Position numbers and translations under genes: made by a program. From positions 147,558 to 211,557 of the forward strand of contig UICE01000003.1 in the NCBI GenBank assembly GCA_900471815.1: a DNA stretch of 64,000 nucleotides, given 5' to 3'. The DNA comes from Hyphomicrobiales bacterium (GTDB taxonomy: Bacteria > Pseudomonadota > Alphaproteobacteria > Rhizobiales > Rhizobiaceae). The notes below the pieces were generated by a model that saw only the letters and a program-made list of their open reading frames with translations, was not told the DNA's origin and ran no database searches. Below are positions 60,746 through 64,000 of this stretch, piece by piece (position 1 is the first letter of the stretch; the number at the start of each line of letters is the position of its first letter).

Positions 60746-63574
60746 CTAATTCCCCAGTCGCAGGAGGAGGTCTGGCACATGTACCTGGTCGGATTTATAG
60801 TTCCCGGTCAGCATATACATGACAATGTTAATGCCGGTCCGAAAAGCATGCACACGCTGCACAGGATCGTTTGGAATCGTTGGCAATAAAGGCGCGCCAT
60901 TAGCATCAATTGCCCAAGCTCCGGCAAAATCATTACCGGTGATGATAATGGGCGATACGCCGTCACCAGCGCGGACAGGCCGGTCGGAACGCCGATCCTC
61001 ATTAAGCGATGCCTGGACCCAAAGAGGGCTACCGCGGTAACGTCCGGGAAAATCCTGCAAAATGTAGAATGTTTTGGTCAAAACATGATCACCGGGCACG
61101 GGTTCCAGTGGCGGTATATTCAGGCCTGAGAGAATGTCCCGCAGCCTCTGGGTAGACGGCGTCGTTGAGTTATCGAGATTGAATGCAGCCGCGTCCTGAT
61201 CGCGCGTGTCAAACAGGACAGTACCGCCTTGCTGCATGTAAGCATTGATTTTAGCGATTGCCTCAGAGGAAGGCATATTAGCGTCGGCATCGACAGGCCA
61301 GTAAATCAATGGATAGACAGCAAGCTCGTCTCGGGCAGGATCAACACCGATGGGATCGCCGGGTTCCAATGCCGTACTGTCAGCCAGAGCCTTGGAAAGA
61401 CCAAGCAAGCCCGCCTTGCTGATGTCGTCGGTCGGCCCATCCCCGGTAATGACGTAGGCCAGGTGCGTTACATTGATAGCATCAAGGATGGCTTGGTCAC
61501 CTGGCTTACTGTCATTTTGTTGAGCCTGCGCAGGCGAAGGTGCAAAGGCAATAAGAGCGGGCAGCAAGAGGATTGCCAGTGATGCGGCAGCGGTTGTGCG
61601 AAGTCGGCGGCGCAAATGTCCCCCGAGCCAGATTATGGCCAGAGCATCAAGCGCCAACAGAGCTGCGGCAAGAGCAAAAAGTGGTCCGCGCAAGGGTATG
61701 GATTCATCGACAGCATAGCGTGCGGTCGTGACGGGAAAGTTAAGTTCCGGACGAGCGAGCGGATTGATCTCGCTGTCAGGTTTGAAAAGGTTGAGCGCGG
61801 TCATTGCGTCTTCCACACCGTAGAAGCCCGGCGGATTTTCAAATGTCACCGACAGATTTGAACCCGATGTAATGAGCGGCTTGGTGTCCTGATTTGGAGG
61901 CATCAACGCACCATCGCCATTGAGCGTCAAATAAGGTGGCAAAGCTCGAGCGCTGTTCGCGCCACTATCCTGTGCGATGGTACCGGCGTTTGACGAAAGA
62001 GAGACAATCCTGTGCAACATATCTACAAAGCTGCCGCTAATGGGAAGATTGGACCAAGTTGCTTCGGGAGTAACGTGAAAAAGAACAAGCTGCCCACGTC
62101 CTCGTGTTTCCCCGGTAACGAGTGGCGTTCCATCGGCAAGATTGGCCCAGCTTTTTTCAAAGAGGTCGGAAGATGGATCGGCGAGCACCTGCCGCGACAC
62201 GGTTACGTCTTGTGGTGTAGGCAAACCGGCGAAAGGACCATTTGACGGAAAAGATGCGACAGGCTGAGCCTCTTTCCACGATAATGCGCCGCCCAAGGAG
62301 CGTTCGCCCTTGCGCAGCCTGACTGGGAGCAGCGGGTCTTCTTCGCTTCCACCAGCAAGGCGCGGACCGGCAAAGCGGATCAGCGTGCCGCCCTTGTTCA
62401 CCCAGTCTGACAAGGTCTGTTCAGTTTCAGCCGGGAGCTTGCCAATATCAGCCATTATAATCACAGAAGGCTTCTGTTCCAGCAATTCCGGCACAGCGCG
62501 GATCAGCTCGGAATTTCGCGGCCGGAGCAGATCGGCAAATGGCTCAAGCGCGCGAGAGATATAATAAAGCGGTGATAACAAGGGCTGCGACAGGTCTGCT
62601 TCAGATCCAGAAAGTAACGCAACCCGGCGACGCTTATTGTTATCGTCAATCAGATAAGTAGCCCCAGCCTGTGCAGTGCCATCGATCCTCAAGCTATGAA
62701 AATCATTTCGTAGCTCATAAGGCGCAGCTATTACGCCTTCGGCAGCAGTTTCACCTGCGTTGAATGCGATTCCCGTGTCGGCAATGCGCCGGCCCTTTTC
62801 GTCAAATGCTCCAACGGTAACCACATTGCGGCTAGTATCAATGCTTGAACGGACAATACGGACGGTGAGGCCATTTGCATTATTCGTCGCTTGCCTTATC
62901 GCAACAAGGGAAGCTATCGATGGTTGATACCAGATCATGGAAGCAATGCCGGAGCCTTCAAGTGACTTGATTGCTTCTGCCGCTCGCGGTTCATCCACAC
63001 CATCATTAAGATATGCCAGCCGCGTCCCTTTGGTATCTGCTAAAACTGCCTTAAGCCGGGCAAAAGCTTGTGAGCGATCAACGGGGATAGGCCGCACAGT
63101 CAAGGCACGAAGCCGCTCCAAGGCAGTATTGGCATCAAAGGGGCCGATATCGGTATTCGCTTTTTCAGCCGTCCCAACGATATAGATCAGTGCGCCATCG
63201 CTTTGTGTATCGGAAATCAGTCTTTCAGCAGTCTCCTTGCGGGCAGTCCATTCCTCATTTGAAGACCAGCCATTATCAAGCACAATGGCAACAGGTTCCT
63301 TTCCTGACATGGTCTCAAGCCGTGGGTTCCATACGGGTTCGGAGAGTGCCAGAATAATGAATGCGGCAAGCAAAAGACGCAAAAGCGTCATCCACCAAGG
63401 GCTTTTGTTGGGCGTTTCTTCTTTTTGCTTTAGCTGTGCGAGTATCTTTAGCGGTGGAAATATTTCCAGGACCGGACGCGGCGGCGTCACCCGTAACAGC
63501 CACCAGATAACAGGAAGAACCAAGAGGCCAGCCAGAAGGTACGGCGCGCCAAAAGCCAAGGGAAGCGCATTCAT
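60746..63574 (-). CDS. large BatA / DUF4159 membrane protein
   Basis: 942 residues. The N-terminus is BatA-like: GAPYLLAGLLVLPVIWWLLR, PPRPVLEIFPPLKILAQLKQ, MTLLRLLLAAFIILALSEPV, then a vWA-like domain (VAIVLDNGWSSNEEWTARKE). A central part with GKLPAETEQ, and GTLIRFAGPRL, is followed by spans near 670 and 700, and by the C-terminal DUF4159 domain (HLAYVITGDGPTDDISKAGL, YPLIYWPVDADANMPSSEAI, GGTVLFDTRDQDAA). Such proteins accompany MoxR and DUF58 genes. GGGGGG precedes the ATG at 63574, which overlaps the DUF58 stop by four bases. Confidence 0.88.
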   Translation of the reverse strand: MNALPLAFGAPYLLAGLLVLPVIWWLLRVTPPRPVLEIFPPLKILAQLKQKEETPNKSPWWMTLLRLLLAAFIILALSEPVWNPRLETMSGKEPVAIVLDNGWSSNEEWTARKETAERLISDTQSDGALIYIVGTAEKANTDIGPFDANTALERLRALTVRPIPVDRSQAFARLKAVLADTKGTRLAYLNDGVDEPRAAEAIKSLEGSGIASMIWYQPSIASLVAIRQATNNANGLTVRIVRSSIDTSRNVVTVGAFDEKGRRIADTGIAFNAGETAAEGVIAAPYELRNDFHSLRIDGTAQAGATYLIDDNNKRRRVALLSGSEADLSQPLLSPLYYISRALEPFADLLRPRNSELIRAVPELLEQKPSVIIMADIGKLPAETEQTLSDWVNKGGTLIRFAGPRLAGGSEEDPLLPVRLRKGERSLGGALSWKEAQPVASFPSNGPFAGLPTPQDVTVSRQVLADPSSDLFEKSWANLADGTPLVTGETRGRGQLVLFHVTPEATWSNLPISGSFVDMLHRIVSLSSNAGTIAQDSGANSARALPPYLTLNGDGALMPPNQDTKPLITSGSNLSVTFENPPGFYGVEDAMTALNLFKPDSEINPLARPELNFPVTTARYAVDESIPLRGPLFALAAALLALDALAIIWLGGHLRRRLRTTAAASLAILLLPALIAFAPSPAQAQQNDSKPGDQAILDAINVTHLAYVITGDGPTDDISKAGLLGLSKALADSTALEPGDPIGVDPARDELAVYPLIYWPVDADANMPSSEAIAKINAYMQQGGTVLFDTRDQDAAAFNLDNSTTPSTQRLRDILSGLNIPPLEPVPGDHVLTKTFYILQDFPGRYRGSPLWVQASLNEDRRSDRPVRAGDGVSPIIITGNDFAGAWAIDANGAPLLPTIPNDPVQRVHAFRTGINIVMYMLTGNYKSDQVHVPDLLLRLGN

Positions 63575-64000
63575 GATGCCCCCCCTTGATAGCCCACATT
63601 GGCAGTCATATTCATATGGACTGATACGAGTGCTTCGGATGCCAGCCTGTCTGTGCGATTGGTAGTATAGCTCCAGCCAATGCGCTTGCAAAAATCGCTT
63701 AATGCTGCGCGTCGGGCAAAAAACAGGCGGCGGTATCCGTCGGCATAATCCTCCGCTCTGCCAAATGTCAGTGAGGACCCCGTTTCTGGATCGACGAATT
63801 CGGTTCTGCGCCGATAAGGAAAATCCTCTTCGGCAGGATCATAAACTTCGATCAAATGAGCACGTGCACCTGAATGAGCCAGCTTTTCCAGAGTAGCGAT
63901 TGTTTCATCGACAGGATCAAGAAAATCGCTGACGAGCACGACTTCCGAAAAGCGTTTGATACGACTGAGATCTGGTTTGGCGCTGAGATTACCCGCATGC
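63571..64000 (-). CDS. DUF58 domain protein, C-terminal part (cut by window edge)
   Basis: The frame is open to the right edge, so the N-terminus lies outside. About 142 residues are seen: LSRIKRFSEVVLVSDFLDPV, AHLIEVYDPAEEDFPYRRRT, EFVDPETGSSLTFGRAEDYA and a final ALVSVHMNMTANVGYQGGAS. This is the end of the DUF58 (vWA-like) module, usually encoded right after a MoxR ATPase. It is coupled to the DUF4159 gene by a four-base overlap. A moxR gene is expected further upstream, beyond the window. Confidence 0.85.
   Translation of the reverse strand, partial: HAGNLSAKPDLSRIKRFSEVVLVSDFLDPVDETIATLEKLAHSGARAHLIEVYDPAEEDFPYRRRTEFVDPETGSSLTFGRAEDYADGYRRLFFARRAALSDFCKRIGWSYTTNRTDRLASEALVSVHMNMTANVGYQGGAS

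Noticed and set aside
1-64000. CRISPR arrays, prophage modules, insertion-sequence transposases
   Set aside because: No spaced short repeats, no phage structural genes and no transposase motifs were found in any frame.

Overview
The window is a chromosomal segment of an alphaproteobacterium of the order Rhizobiales, most likely Brucellaceae (Brucella/Ochrobactrum/Pseudochrobactrum-like). Several features point there: a CtrA-ChpT-SciP cell-cycle gene cluster, the DUF1134 envelope protein EipA, a fused anthranilate synthase TrpE(G) behind a WWW leader peptide, choXWV, PutA with an Lrp-type regulator, and a DUF982 remnant. The G+C content is only moderate by eye, which argues against Brucella sensu stricto, but the genus cannot be fixed from the sequence alone. 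No phage, CRISPR array or rRNA operon is visible.

Layout. 0-3.6 kb: accessory-looking genes (VOC protein, LprI-like secreted protein, methyltransferase, chloroperoxidase-type hydrolase), then a doubly frameshifted DUF982 gene and an elongator tRNA-Met. 3.9-7.4 kb: a Gfo/Idh/MocA oxidoreductase and DegT aminotransferase (sugar modification), then mnmA. 7.6-16 kb: a cell-cycle and envelope block with sciP, a PqiA-like protein, the periplasmic protease prc, a FliJ-like gene divergent from ctrA, a degenerate receiver protein, chpT and eipA. The fliJ-ctrA intergenic region holds six GANTC (CcrM) sites. 16-24 kb: coiled-coil membrane protein, TrmH methyltransferase, HugZ-like protein, SleB-type hydrolase and several envelope or unknown genes. 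24.3-29.7 kb: a dipeptide ABC transporter operon with a terminator after the binding-protein gene. 30-33 kb: choXWV choline uptake, then tdk.

33.8-41.9 kb is the most unusual part. It holds a five-gene operon of unknown function (coiled-coil protein, unknown, AAA+ ATPase, unknown, DUF2333 membrane protein). A 1.3-kb AT-richer cassette encoding a secreted metzincin protease and a small secreted protein on the opposite strand has entered between genes four and five. The last ~74 bp of gene four are present twice, once on each side of the cassette, as expected for integration into a gene 3' end.

41.9-54.6 kb: putR-putA, fhs, trpL-trpE(G), a CDF metal transporter, a NudK-type hydrolase, a secreted alpha/beta hydrolase and leuA. 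Two biosynthetic genes sit behind short leader peptides, MNTCIFSTGWWWARF for tryptophan and a Leu-rich 38-mer for leucine, each followed by an attenuator-type hairpin. 54.7-64 kb: unknown membrane protein, phosphoesterase, Nudix hydrolase, glutathionyl-hydroquinone reductase, GNAT enzyme, and the distal part of an operon with DUF58 and two very large BatA-like membrane proteins that runs off the right edge.
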